Shown here: piece by piece, positions 10,201 through 21,000 of the stretch | Position numbering within the stretch: the stretch's first letter is position 1 | How the letters are laid out: each line of letters starts with the position of its first letter | Origin: Mactromeris polynyma | Lineage: Eukaryota > Mollusca > Bivalvia > Venerida > Mactridae | Length of the DNA: 64,000 nt | Reading direction: 5' to 3' | Assembly (NCBI GenBank): GCA_032209605.1 | Contig: JASFXZ010000035.1 | Location: 1,741,001-1,805,000 of the forward strand | Translations under genes and position numbers: made by a program | Notes under the pieces: generated by a model | Seen by the model: the letters and a program-made list of their open reading frames with translations, nothing else | Databases searched by the model: none | What the model was told of the DNA's origin: nothing

Positions 10201-10930
10201 AGAAATGTCGTAAAAGAGTCATTATATATGTTGGCAACAATTTGAAAAAATACTTTTTGAAAAATAAAAAACATCGTTTCATAATTTCATCATTTTAGTG
10301 TGATGTGGTGATGTATACTTTGCCTAAAAATGTTCTATTCATGTATGTTTCAGTAGAATTTGATCGACTGTTAAGGACTGTACCATCTTGTTTTCCCTAC
10401 TGTAACACTTACATTTGTACACATATTTTCTATTCAAATACGATTAGCCAGGCAACCATAAATAAATATGAAAGTTGAAGTGTTTTCTTTATTTAAATCA
10501 TAAAATATATCGACTTTAAATATAATGATCCTGATTTTTCTCCAAATGAACTGCACTTTTTGAAAACATACATTTTATAGCACCAACTTGTTTACTAAAA
10601 CAAAATTGTGGGACATTTTGTGAAAAATGAAATAAAAATCATGAGTAGGGGCACCCTAGTATTTCAGAATCACTATATGTAATTTTAAATATTGTATACA
10701 TATAACTAATATCAATACCAGTTTGTCCCTGTAACAGTAGGGACAGATGTGTTACACGAAGGACACTTTTATGTTATGGGAGTGACATTTCAAGACAAAA
10801 ATTTGAACTATAACTGTTTTTATTAAACATATGATTGAGAACAAATAATCTCGAAACTGGGAACATATTTAACACTAAGAATACTAAAACTGTTTTAGGT
10901 AATCAACAAATCTTAACTCTGTGAAGTTAT
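10200..10930. other. AT-rich intergenic DNA with scattered TGTAAC motifs
   Basis: No exon was seen. It contains CCCTACTGTAACAC near 10397 and the near-palindrome GTCCCTGTAACAGTAGGGAC at 10726-10745, the start of a motif cluster that continues to about 15.1 kb. Confidence 0.4.
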
Positions 10931-11410
10931 AATAGTGTGAACACGTTACATGATGGACGGTTATAGTTACAGTAAAGACACTAAATTCATCATGCAGGAG
11001 TGCATACAGAATTTGACATTATTGTCTAACTCAGTGTTACATAATATTGAAAATAACAGAAATAATTACATAATGATGAATCAACTATTTAAACACTAAA
11101 ATCCTCTAACTTTACTGTTATTGGAATGATTTCAGATCATAAGCATATCTCAGTTACAGTAGTGACAAATAAATTGACAAAAGTGATTATTTACACTTTA
11201 TGGACACAGTCGCCTATACAATTTGACATTCATGTCTAACTACAAATGTATATGAAAATGAAATAACAAATAACAACATAATAATGAATGGAATATAACA
11301 CTAAAAGTTTAAACCTCTTTTGGTTTATTGTTATTCGAATGAGTTGTGAGCCTAATCATATCTCAGTTACAGTAGTGACAAATAAATTGACAAGCTGGTT
11401 ATTAACACTT
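10930..11410. repeat. Tandem repeat of about 190 bp
   Basis: Two and a half units share CATATCTCAGTTACAGTAG, TGACAAATAAATTGACAA, ATTTGACATTxxTGTCTAAC and ATAATGAATxxA. The last unit is cut by the hairpin at 11412. Confidence 0.65.
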
Positions 11411-11411
11411 T

Positions 11412-11544
11412 ATTGACAACATGGCCAGTTTTTCAACTTCTGCTAAGCGTTTACGTACGTAAACTCCTCGCACCGACAAAGGTGCGAGGGGTTTACGAAT
11501 GTAAACGCTTAACAGAAGTTGAAAAACTGGCCATTAGTTGTTCA
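11412..11544. mobile_element. Long near-perfect hairpin, probable MITE or foldback element
   Basis: The arms (about 11412-11474 and 11481-11544) pair over some 55 bp around a six-base loop GACAAA. The left arm runs ATGGCCAGTTTTTCAACTTC then GCGTTTACGTACGTAAAC. The right arm is its reverse complement with about four mismatches. No coding potential was seen, and no clear target duplication. Confidence 0.8.
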
Positions 11545-11666
11545 TACACTTTTCAGATATATCAAATTGTATCGTTTGGTTCATAATAACTGGCTTTGAA
11601 ATGTTTCAGCCCATGAATGTATCCCTTAACACCGTCGATTGTCACAATGACACAACGTCTTAGTTA

Positions 11667-13825
11667 TTCATACACTTAATCAGATTGTCCCAAATTGTAT
11701 CATTTATTTTAAAGTGATTGCCTTTGACATGCTTCGGCTCAGGAATGATTCCCATAACACTGTCGATTGTATACCAATCTTGATCCTTATTTACTCTAGG
11801 CCAAGTGAAAATGTTAGCGTTTTTCTCCCGGTTTGTTTCATACAGCTAACAAGAATCTTTGTTCCACGAGCGTCCACAATAATACCTGGATAAGGTCTTT
11901 TATTGTAAAGAATCATTACATATTTTCCTATGCACATCCTAGGGTTGCTGATGTCAATGGGTTCAATTGTATCATTGACACTCTGTGTTGGTAGTCTCAT
12001 GGATACCGTCTGTTGGAGGTAACTCATTTGGAACATTCGTTGGGACAATCTCATTGGAAACAGTGTTGTTGGTGTTTTTTATTGGAGCACTCAGATTCAT
12101 TACTTCTATAGGTATAATCTCATTCGTGCATTCTATCAGAACTGTCTCATCTGTGCTTTCTATCGGATCTGTCTCATCTGTGTTTTCTATCAGAACTTTC
12201 TCATCTTTGCTTTCTATTATAACTGTCTCATTCGTGCTTTCCATCGGAACTGTCTCATCTGTGCTTTCTATCGGAACTGTTTTATCTGTGATTTCCATCG
12301 GAACTGTCTCATCTGTGCTTTTTTTCGGAACTGTCTCATTCGTGCTTTCCATCGGAACTGTCTTATCAGCTGTGCTTTCTTTTGGAACTGTCTCATCTGT
12401 GCTTTCTATGGGAACAGTTTCATTTGTTCTTTCCATCAGAACTGTCTCATCTGTGCTTTCTATGAGAAAAGTTGCATTTATTGTTTCTATCAGAACCGTC
12501 TCATTTGTGCTTTCTTCAGAACTGTCTTATCTGTGCTTTCCATCGGAACTGTCTCATCTGTGCTTTCTATCGGATCTGTCTCATCTGTGTTTTCTATCAG
12601 AACTTTCTCATCTTTGCTTTCTATTATAACTGTCTCATTCGTGCTTTCCATCGGAACTGTCTCATCTGTGCTTCCTATCGGAACTGTCTTACCTGTGATT
12701 TCCATCGGAACTGTGTTTCTGTGCTTTCTTTCGGAACTGTCTCATCTGTGCTTTCTATGGGAACAGTTTCATTTGTTCTTTCCGTCAGAACTGTCTCATC
12801 TGTGCTTTCTATGGCAACAGTTGCATTTGTTCTTTCCGTCAGAACTGTCTCATCTGTGCTTTCTATGAGAAAAGTTTCATTTATTTTTCTAACGGAACAG
12901 TCTCATTCGTGCTTTCTATCGGTCCAGTCTCATTCGTGCTTTCTATTATAATAGTCTCATTGGTGCCATCTAGTTTCGTTACTTCTATATTTATAGTCTC
13001 ATGTATGTGCTTGACTGGAACAGTTTCATTACTTCTATAGGTATAATCTCATTCGTGCATTCTATCAGAACTGTCTCATCTGTGCTTTCTATTGTAGTTT
13101 TCTATAGGAACAGTCTCCTTTGTTCTTTCTATCGGAGCATTCTCATTTATGCTTTCTATCGGAACAGTTTCATTTGTGTTTTCTCGTATAACAGTCTCAC
13201 TGGTGCCATCTATTGGAAAGTATCATCTGTGACTTCTATTTGAACAGTCGTATTGGCACAATCTGGTGTAATAGAAGTCTTGGATGACTCTTCTTGACCA
13301 ATTGATACCTTTACTGTGTCATAATTGTTTCCAGTGCTTTGATTCTGAACTCTTTCTTGTGAACTTTTAGTGTTTCTGTCATTAAGGTCAATGTCATATC
13401 CACCATCCGTATTCTTGTGAACATACATCGTTACGCAATTGGCATTTTTTTATCTAGCTTCATATCATACTGATCTGGTTTCATCGCAATTTCTGCATCT
13501 ACATTTGTGATCTCCTCTTCACATGCATCAGCATTGAGTTCAGATTCATTCATATGCTGTTGCTCTGAATCACATTCAATCCCTTTTTTGCCGTGTTCAT
13601 CTACCATTAAAATTTCTTCATCGTTTGTTTGAAATGTCGTTGTATTTTGCGGAGGTGTATCATTAATGGTGTCATCAACGAGTATAGGCAACAATGGCAC
13701 AAAGTGGTTGGGTATCCAGTGTTCTTTTGTCATATCTTCTCTATTTGATGACCATATAATATACACAGGGTCATTTGTATGGTCTGATACTGGGATTATA
13801 AGTCTATTTAGTTCACTCAGTTTGG
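11667..13825 (-). pseudogene. Broken OTU/vertnin-like gene with a minisatellite-coded middle
   Basis: Minus strand. The first visible exon opens after ATTCCTACACAG at 13825 with AKLSELNRLIIPVSDH and continues to DPVYIIWSSNRED then WIPNHFVPLLP. The W..NHFVPL pattern resembles the end of OTU/vertnin-like domains in invertebrate proteins (family memory, not a search). The frame stops at 13431-13433 and shifts near 13430. A long Ser/Thr/Glu-rich nine-residue repeat follows. The last part reads ISNPRMCIGKYVMILYN, PYPGIIVDARGTKILVSCM, then after a one-base shift near 11830 EKNANIFTWPRVNKDQDW and YTIDSVMGIIPEP, ending at a TAA near 11667. That tail looks like a small barrel-type domain found at the end of such proteins. 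At least two frame breaks make it a pseudogene, unless small introns hide the shifts. Upstream exons were not identified. Confidence 0.5.
12080..13215 (-). repeat. 27-bp minisatellite coding nine-residue Thr/Glu repeats
   Basis: On the minus strand the unit reads as ESTDETVPM with variants (STNETVPIE, NTDETDPIE). On the plus strand it reads as GAACTGTCTCATCTGTGC plus TTTCTATCG. Forty or so units form higher-order blocks, since the stretch 12130-12420 is largely repeated at 12540-12830. Because 27 is a multiple of three, several frames stay open, giving long shadow ORFs on the plus strand. Confidence 0.85.
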
Positions 13826-13829
13826 CTGT

Positions 13830-15530
13830 GTAGGAATTTTATCACGAGTGCGATAGAACTAGTAATTTGGTTATTTGTCTACAGAGACCATAACAGTCCA
13901 TATTATGTGACAACATCTATAATGCTTTGTTTTTATCTAAGGTTCCCTCATGTAACTAGTTCCTGAGTAGACTGGCAAATAGTAAACAGGCAAAAAGGCC
14001 TTAGTACTCGTGTTGATGGATGTTTTATTTCAATACAATATACTGCCAGCTAAATAAAACAATAACCATTTGATGGTGATGAATAAAATGAAGTATGTGT
14101 TGCCATTCAGGTAAGGGATGTTTTCACTCATGTAACATGTGTTCACTCATGTAACAGTTAAAACACAGAACAGCATTTCCAGTTGTTATAATGCTAACAT
14201 GTTGATAATTTCTAATAAAGATATAATATTATAATGCAATGGACACAACTTAATAATTAAAAGTTCAAATTTCTATGTTATCACATTTGAAAAATATCAA
14301 AATGGTCTTTGAAAATCTTTCCTATAACAAAATAAATTTTGTCTCTCCTGTAACACATTTTCCATAAATTATCATGTGCAATGACAAAATGTATATCATA
14401 ACATAAAACTATGTTTTCCCCACAAGATGACAATTAAACCTTTGCTCATTTAACTTAAAAATCATATACACATATTTATAAAGCTACGTATTTGACATGA
14501 TATTGAGGTTTTGTCTCTACTGTCACAAAAAAACGGTCTCTCGTGTAACAGAACAATTATATCTACGAAACTAGAAACCATAGTGTTAGCATTTTCATCT
14601 TTAAAATGGGTTATTAATTTATATATTGACGTTCTTACTATATGATGTTTTAACTAATTACACCATTAATGAACACAACTATATGCTCGTTATGTGTATG
14701 CGTTGAGTGTCTCTCCTGTAGCACTTTGCATCTTTACTGTAACAAAAATGCCCGTAACATGATTGAATGTTACATGAGTGAATTATTCGCTGGTTTTTAT
14801 CAAAATAAAATCAATGGCTTCTACCTACAACATAAACAACACATATTCATATCTTTATCACATACAGATTTAATGTCAAATAAACCATAAGCATACACAA
14901 ATCAATTGAAGAAATATACCTTGTTATATTAGAGACACACATATCAATTACGCATCTACTTACCGTCCTTCAAGTTATGAATTACTCCACTGTATTAATA
15001 AAATGATCAACCATTTGTAAACACATGTTTTAGGAAAGATGACTCTTCAAATGGAGGTTAATATACCGCTTAGGTCATGAAGGGATCAGTTATTATTTGG
15101 CTAAATTGCTTGTTGTTACATGAGAGACTGAAACGTTGGGTACAGATTTTGGAAATAATATTTTGGATGAAGCGATTGAATAATTGTACCTTTTTATGCA
15201 TTAGTATTTGAGTCAAACATAGAATAAAGTTGGCAGGGTAATTTTGTTTACATAACTCTTGGCAGTTAAAAATTACATAACCATAAATACACAAAAATTG
15301 ACCTGGAGACAGTCATATTGTGTAATTTTTACATGTTCAAACATGTAAAAATTATGTTTCTAACAGTTTTATGTATCAAATGGTCTGCTACAAATGTGCA
15401 ACAAACCATAAAGTTTCATATAAAATCAAATGTTAAAGCTTTATATGAAAGGTGCTTGAACGCAAGTCCTAGGACAGCAAATGTTGCCAAAATATATAAT
15501 GACTCAAAACCCAGCATCAACAAACCAACA
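13830..15530. other. Intergenic or intronic DNA rich in TCTCTC-TGTAACA motifs
   Basis: No reliable exon was seen. It holds the densest part of a dispersed motif, such as TCACTCATGTAACA at 14124 and 14142, GTCTCTCCTGTAACACA at 14341, TCTCTCGTGTAACAG at 14538 and, inverted, TGTTACATGAGAGAC at 15116. If the broken gene at 11667-13825 has upstream exons on this strand, this is where its introns would lie. Confidence 0.4.
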
Positions 15531-15538
15531 AATCTTAC

Positions 15539-15838
15539 CTCGATGTAGCATACACAAAGATCGCCAGATGCACTACATTCGGTATCATTAACTGTAAGAC
15601 TTGATTCTGGACTGGTAGCAGACGTTTCAATAATCGATTCAACGTTGTCTGGGGGAAAATGCGTATATCAATATCATCTGAAATTACATTTACGAGACTT
15701 TGATTACTGTAACGTTGCTAATATTCAGTAGAGCGGTCCTATCTTGAGCAACAACATTTCTTCACCTTCAGAATCAATGTCTCCCATAGCAAACCCGATA
15801 ACAACTGTACAAACCCATCCTGTGCAGTAATAGAACAT
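15539..15838 (-). CDS. Candidate two-exon small secreted-peptide gene
   Basis: Minus strand. Exon 1 is 15838-15766, from ATG to donor GAAG|GTGAAG. Exon 2 is 15648-15539, with acceptor TTTTCCCCCAG and donor GAG|GTAAGA. The phase-1 join rebuilds an Asp codon and gives 60 residues. The N-terminus MFYYCTGWVCTVVIGFAMG is hydrophobic and looks like a signal peptide. The rest is Ser/Thr/Glu-rich and ends in a cysteine cluster, ECSASGDLCVCYIE. If the second donor is not used, the frame stays open for about 40 more codons with another hydrophobic stretch (VRFVGLLMLGFESLYILATF). No family is recognised, and no third exon in phase was found. Confidence 0.35.
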
Positions 15839-16066
15839 TTCGGTGATGTCATCCGTTCTCTGTGCAAACTTGTGTTATGTGTTAATCACAGACATTAACG
15901 TCATTCCCGCTCAAAAAGTAGGACGCACCTTGTATCTATAAACTGAAAGGAAATAACACAAAATGCTTTAGTTTTATTTTTAAAATTGTGGCGTGACAAT
16001 GCTGACTATTGTTACTATATGTTTTATAGATTATTCGTGCGTTATTACTTTTAAGTGACCTTATAT

Positions 16067-16245
16067 ACAGTCGGCCCTCGGTCATTCGAATTCATCGGGT
16101 CCGAAATTTAATTTCGGATAATACATGGTTTCGAATAGCCAATGTCAATTGGACGTGCATAAGAAGATCATCGGGACCTGATATTTATTTCGGATGTAAC
16201 CGAAAATTCGGATAGTAGGTTGTCGAATAAACGAGGTCCGACTGT
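16067..16245. mobile_element. MITE with TTATAT target duplication
   Basis: The inverted ends are ACAGTCGGCCCTCGGTCATT and its near complement AACGAGGTCCGACTGT. The flanks are identical TTATAT at 16061-16066 and 16246-16251. The interior holds ATTTCGGATAATACATGG. Worn relatives sit in introns C-D of copies 1 and 2. Confidence 0.75.
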
Positions 16246-16309
16246 TTATATTGGTAAAAATAGCTATCCTTCCACTTGAATTTGCAATGGTGAAGGGAAG
16301 TAACTCGTT

Positions 16310-16625
16310 CGAAGTGTTTATCATATAGATCCTACTTTTACAATATTTACCTCCCTTGATCTGAATAGTCGGCCATATTGATAGACAAATTTCCTTAAAG
16401 TAAAGTTTAAAGGGAATTATCAATATTATATGCAAAATTGATCAAATCAAATCAAATATGTATTAATAACTTATTCATTATGCGTATGTGGGCAGATGGC
16501 TCAAAAAGTTGAAGAAAAGGTAGTTGAAACATGCAATATTTTAATATTTAATATATGTTAATATTTTCTCAATTATAAAATATTTGCGAATTACTCCCAT
16601 AATTGCTTATCAGTTTTGCCAAAGA
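16310..16625. mobile_element. Worn relative of the TTACCTCCCTTGTTCT MITE
   Basis: It has ACAATATTTACCTCCCTTG, GGCCATATTGATAGAC, TTTTCTCAATTATAAAAT and CTTATCAGTTTTGCC in common with 46580-46911 and 56992-57156, but the order is partly rearranged. Confidence 0.4.
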
Positions 16626-16629
16626 CATT

Positions 16630-18000
16630 TGTCAGTGTTATTTAGGTCTTTGGTTTTGCCTATCAAAATGCCTGATGATTAAGAACAATATATAGAGTAT
16701 TATCATTGATGATATATAGCAGTATATATTGGGTATAGTGTATGAAGTCTTCAGCCAATCTGATTTACTGAATACATGTACTACGTTATATTGACTGCAA
16801 ACATGTGTATGGTCGGTCAATATCTACCTGGATATCAGAACTCATCAGTAAATTATTGTCTGCTTAATACCAAGATCAGTTATGCGTAATTATCACGTGA
16901 CCGCTCTACAAGAACGTTGATTGCAAAGATTATTGAGCGCCATTTTGTTTTTTAATATAGATACGGTCGTTTCTGGACTGATCTGTCTCAAATTATGCAT
17001 GACATTGCTTTCGATCTTTCATGTTTGCATACACCAGTCCGTAAGATTATAACAACCGTGTGATTCACTTCGGTATACGACAACACAATCATGGCTTTGT
17101 CCTCGTCATATGCTCTGACACACACCCGGAACGTTTTGTTATTTAATGGAGCGGATAGTATCATAATCCGACACGGTTAATAAAACAACACTAAATCTTC
17201 CATATACTTGTACATATGCAGTCAGAAACGTGATACGTGTTTACATATCTACCATCTACCCTATTTTAACACCAGGAACGATTAATGTTGACAGTTGTTA
17301 ATGCTTTACTTAAACCTGTAAATCAGGAGCTTAACTTAATCCGTAATTCGTTTGATGACTGGTAAGACTTAATGATTAGCGCGTCTTCTTCACAATAGCA
17401 CGGACCTAAATAGGTCCGTGACAATATATACTTAAGGCCATTAAAACGCAACTTTTTCGCTTAGCCTTCATTTTGTTCTAAGTATTCAAAGCCTTTTACT
17501 GTTACAAATGGTTAAATCATGCATCAAAAAGAAATCAAACTATGGCCCTAGTATTCATATTTCATAATTGATTAAGTTTAGGAAATTATGTTTGAGAATT
17601 CAGGTACAATTATTTCTATATAATGTCACCCAGTTGACGCGGACAATTTAAGTTGCGTTTTTAACGGCGTACTGCAGTATATTTAAACCTCTGATCGTAT
17701 ACATGTAGCTTGTATCGTATTTCCTACATCGGAAACACGATCCGTTCGATATATAGGTCAGTTCATTGATTCACACATACCTGTACAATACAATAATGGT
17801 GTATTTGTAAACATTGTTTATATACTGGTCTGAGGCTGGGTATAAAGTACAGGACTACGAGCCACACATCGAACTACATTACCCGTTACTGCTAGCGATG
17901 TGTGTAAAAAAAATAATGACAATATCGATTCAACTCTGACAGTTTAAAGGTTCATAAACTCGGGTAATATCGATTGTCAACCGTATTCTAAATATACAGC
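16630..18000. other. Upstream region of copy 2
   Basis: No exon was seen. A hairpin CACGGACCTA-AA-TAGGTCCGTG lies near 17399-17420. The last 250 bp have weak homology to sequence upstream of copies 3 and 4, which suggests promoter function. Confidence 0.4.
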
Positions 18001-18018
18001 CTGCCTTATTGTGAAATC
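18001..18018 (+). promoter_or_regulatory. Conserved promoter-like element, copy 2
   Basis: CTGCCTTATTGTGAAATCC lies 65 bp before the start codon. Near-identical blocks lie 57 bp upstream of the dead start codon of copy 3 (25908-25926) and 60 bp upstream of copy 4 (46016-46034). Flanking sequence matches less well. It probably marks the transcription start region, though no TATA box is obvious. Confidence 0.55.
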
Positions 18019-18082
18019 CGCATTCATAAAGTTGGATTTAGTTGAGGGATTTATGTTGTTTTACGAGTAACATTACTCTACA

Positions 18083-18092
18083 ATGGCTCAAG
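18083..18092 (+). CDS. Copy 2 start exon (10 coding bases)
   Basis: ATG GCT CAA G joins donor GTTAGT. The single leftover G pairs with CC of exon A to make Ala. Copy 4 has ATG GCT GGA G with donor GTAAGT, and copy 3 has ATA ACT GCG G with GTAAGT. These three matches are why this start was chosen. Confidence 0.75.
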
Positions 18093-21000
18093 GTTAGTAT
18101 AACGTAATTATTATTATATATATTATATAAATGTAGATATTATGTACATGTATTCATAAATTTCTGGTGATTCGTTAAGAGTACAGACGATTCGGACCAT
18201 AGACACTTCGTACCTTGGATTATTCGGATCGTGTTGAAGATTTTTTTAATGACATTTCAAGTATCATAAAAAAGCCAGGTTATGTAGTGGCTATTCTATA
18301 TATTATGGTATTACAATGGGGGGAAACACCAGGCCAACATCCGGGTAGAACTACTGACCTTCCGTAAGCCACCCTGAAGGTTTCTTTTATTTTCAGCTTC
18401 TATTTTTTCAGCATATTATTTTTTTGTCTTATTTATTTACTTACCAAATTTAATATTATGAGCATGTAAAGAAATTTAGTTAGCATTTTATATACCTCCC
18501 GTTGTATTGGTGACGTTTTGGCTTATATATAATGAAATAAATATTATATACTGTGAAATCTCAATATTAAACTTTGAGCGCCATTGTTTCTAAAGAAAGT
18601 AGGCCTTATTAATGAGACAGTCTGATTATTGTGTTAAAATGTGGAACATAACTTGAATACTGGTCATTGCAAAATACGTTCTACTAAATGTGTTGATCTC
18701 AGATGTTGAGATACTTTAAATGAGGTTTACAGAACTTATACCAAAATTCTAACACCACATTTTGATTTATTTCTGTACCGTAAACCTGTTCTAAATATAA
18801 ACATGTGTTCCCCGCCTTGTAATTTTTACTTGAGCATATTGAGTGTGCACCAATCAAGCATACTCAAATATCTTACTTGTTATCATGTGTACAGATTGAT
18901 GTGAATAATGCACTACATAGCGGTGCAACGTATAAATGATTATGTCGTAGCGGTACACCGTATAAATGACGTAGCGGTACACCGTATAAATGACGTAGCG
19001 GTACACCGTATAAATGACGTAGCGGTACACCGTATAAATGACGTAGCGGTACACCGTATAAATGACGTAGCGGTATATCATATAAATGCCGAAGCAGTGC
19101 ACCGTGTAAATGACGTAGCAGTGCACCGTATAAATAACGTACCGATGCGCCGTTTAATTGCAACAGCGTTGCACCATATATATGACGTATGTTAAAACCA
19201 CCAACATCATATGTTTACAGCCCAGACTCTTACCGAGGAACTTGCAGCTATCAAAGTACACGCTGGCATTGCTGGAGTTGTCTTACTGGCTAGTGGCTTG
19301 ATATTACACGTGTCATTCTTGTCAGTGCTCATTCTACAAGGTCAAGTTAATGTGTTTGGTTTACCAATATACACGCTTGGATTTGTTATTGGAGGATTCG
19401 TGTGCGGATTGTGGGTAAGACACATTCAGTATTTTTGCTCATTCTTTCTACTTCCTATAGCTTAGTCGGTGGTGCTCATAACTACCAAACTGGTGATCGT
19501 AGGTTCGAACCCGAATAACGGGTAATAGAGAGAGAAAAAAGCGCTACATGGAAAGCCACATACATTTTTGAATGCCTCCCCACACAGAGAATTAAGAACT
19601 AAAGAGAATGAAGTTGGCTCTGACGATTTGACTGATGATTAATTCAGGTCATTTGTCCGCCATCTCTGAAACATATAGGGAAAGTTGTCAGTTGAATTGT
19701 GAAGCACGTGTTAATGCAGGAACATTGATTATATCAACTGATCACAAATAGTAAAACACAAAGACAATGATGATAATGTGTTCCTTGGAATGTGCTTAAG
19801 GAACAGAATCCCAAGACCACCTAGATCTGGATTCCAGCCAATACTGAACTGGTCCATGTGCTCGACCAATCACGCAAGCTGTAAGATATAAATATTAACA
19901 CGTTTTTTCATCAAGTTCTGAATTCATTTTATAGTAGATGTATTTTTTGTGGACTATTTGTTGTATGTTTTCAGGCTATTTTCTCCGGCATCTGTTATGT
20001 GGCCCTGTCATATAAAGGCAAAGCGCAGAATGGGAAACAACTATATATCCGCATGGTACAGTGCTCTAGGTTTTACTTATATATTGAAACTTTAAAAGAA
20101 AGAACTCTCACATGTGACGTCTCCATATGAGTACCTCTTCTTTAAACGTCGTCATGTCCAAACGTCACATGTGACGTCACGATGTTCTAATAGTAAGCAA
20201 TATTTGCCTCATATGGCAATATGAAAACGAAGTGTTCCTACTTGCAAATAGTGACATCACATGTTGCATTTTCTTGAAATGGCTTCATTTACAGAAGAGG
20301 TTGTAATACAATAGAGGTGCTTATGTACATGTATGTACTAGTATTTATAAGGTATTTAATAGCACATTTTTTATCTACATAACAATCGAGTCTGCTTCGT
20401 AGAAAATGCAGTATTGGTGACCTATATCGAGGTGTGACCTTGACCTTTATGACCTTCGATCCCACCTCCTCATACTGACCTCTAGCCATTGCGAAGCTAT
20501 AATAAAGACTCGGGATATCTTCAAAAAAATAATTGTGGGCACAATTTGAAGGTTAAGATTTGTTTTGCAACATAAAAAAATGCCGAGATGTTTCGATTGC
20601 TGGTCCCTCTTGATCCAAATGGATTTCGGTAAATTCACCGAAATTTGGTTGATTTTGGTAAGGTAAACGTACTCTTTATCGAAAAGTTAACCAATCCGCG
20701 TCAAGGTTACAAACGTTGGTGGTTAACGTAAGCTTTGATTGGTTTATACAACACTGATATGCAAATAGCAAAACCATGTTAGTACGGCTGCGCCGAAAAA
20801 CATGCAGTGATCTACTTAAAATTAAGCATTAAAGTTGAATGTGTCTGATATGCATATAGTAGTATCGCGATATGTGTCGCATCGTGACGGTTGTATCGCG
20901 ATATGTGTCTCATCGTGACAATTGTAACGCGATAGTATCGTTCCGTAACGTGAGCGTAACGTTACACCTTTACCGCTGACTGATATGACTCAGAATTACT

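Noticed and set aside
11985..12951. Long plus-strand ORFs rich in SSVLSIGTV repeats
   Set aside because: They are the reverse-strand reading of the 27-bp minisatellite. The minus-strand reading joins recognisable protein domains, so that is the coding strand.
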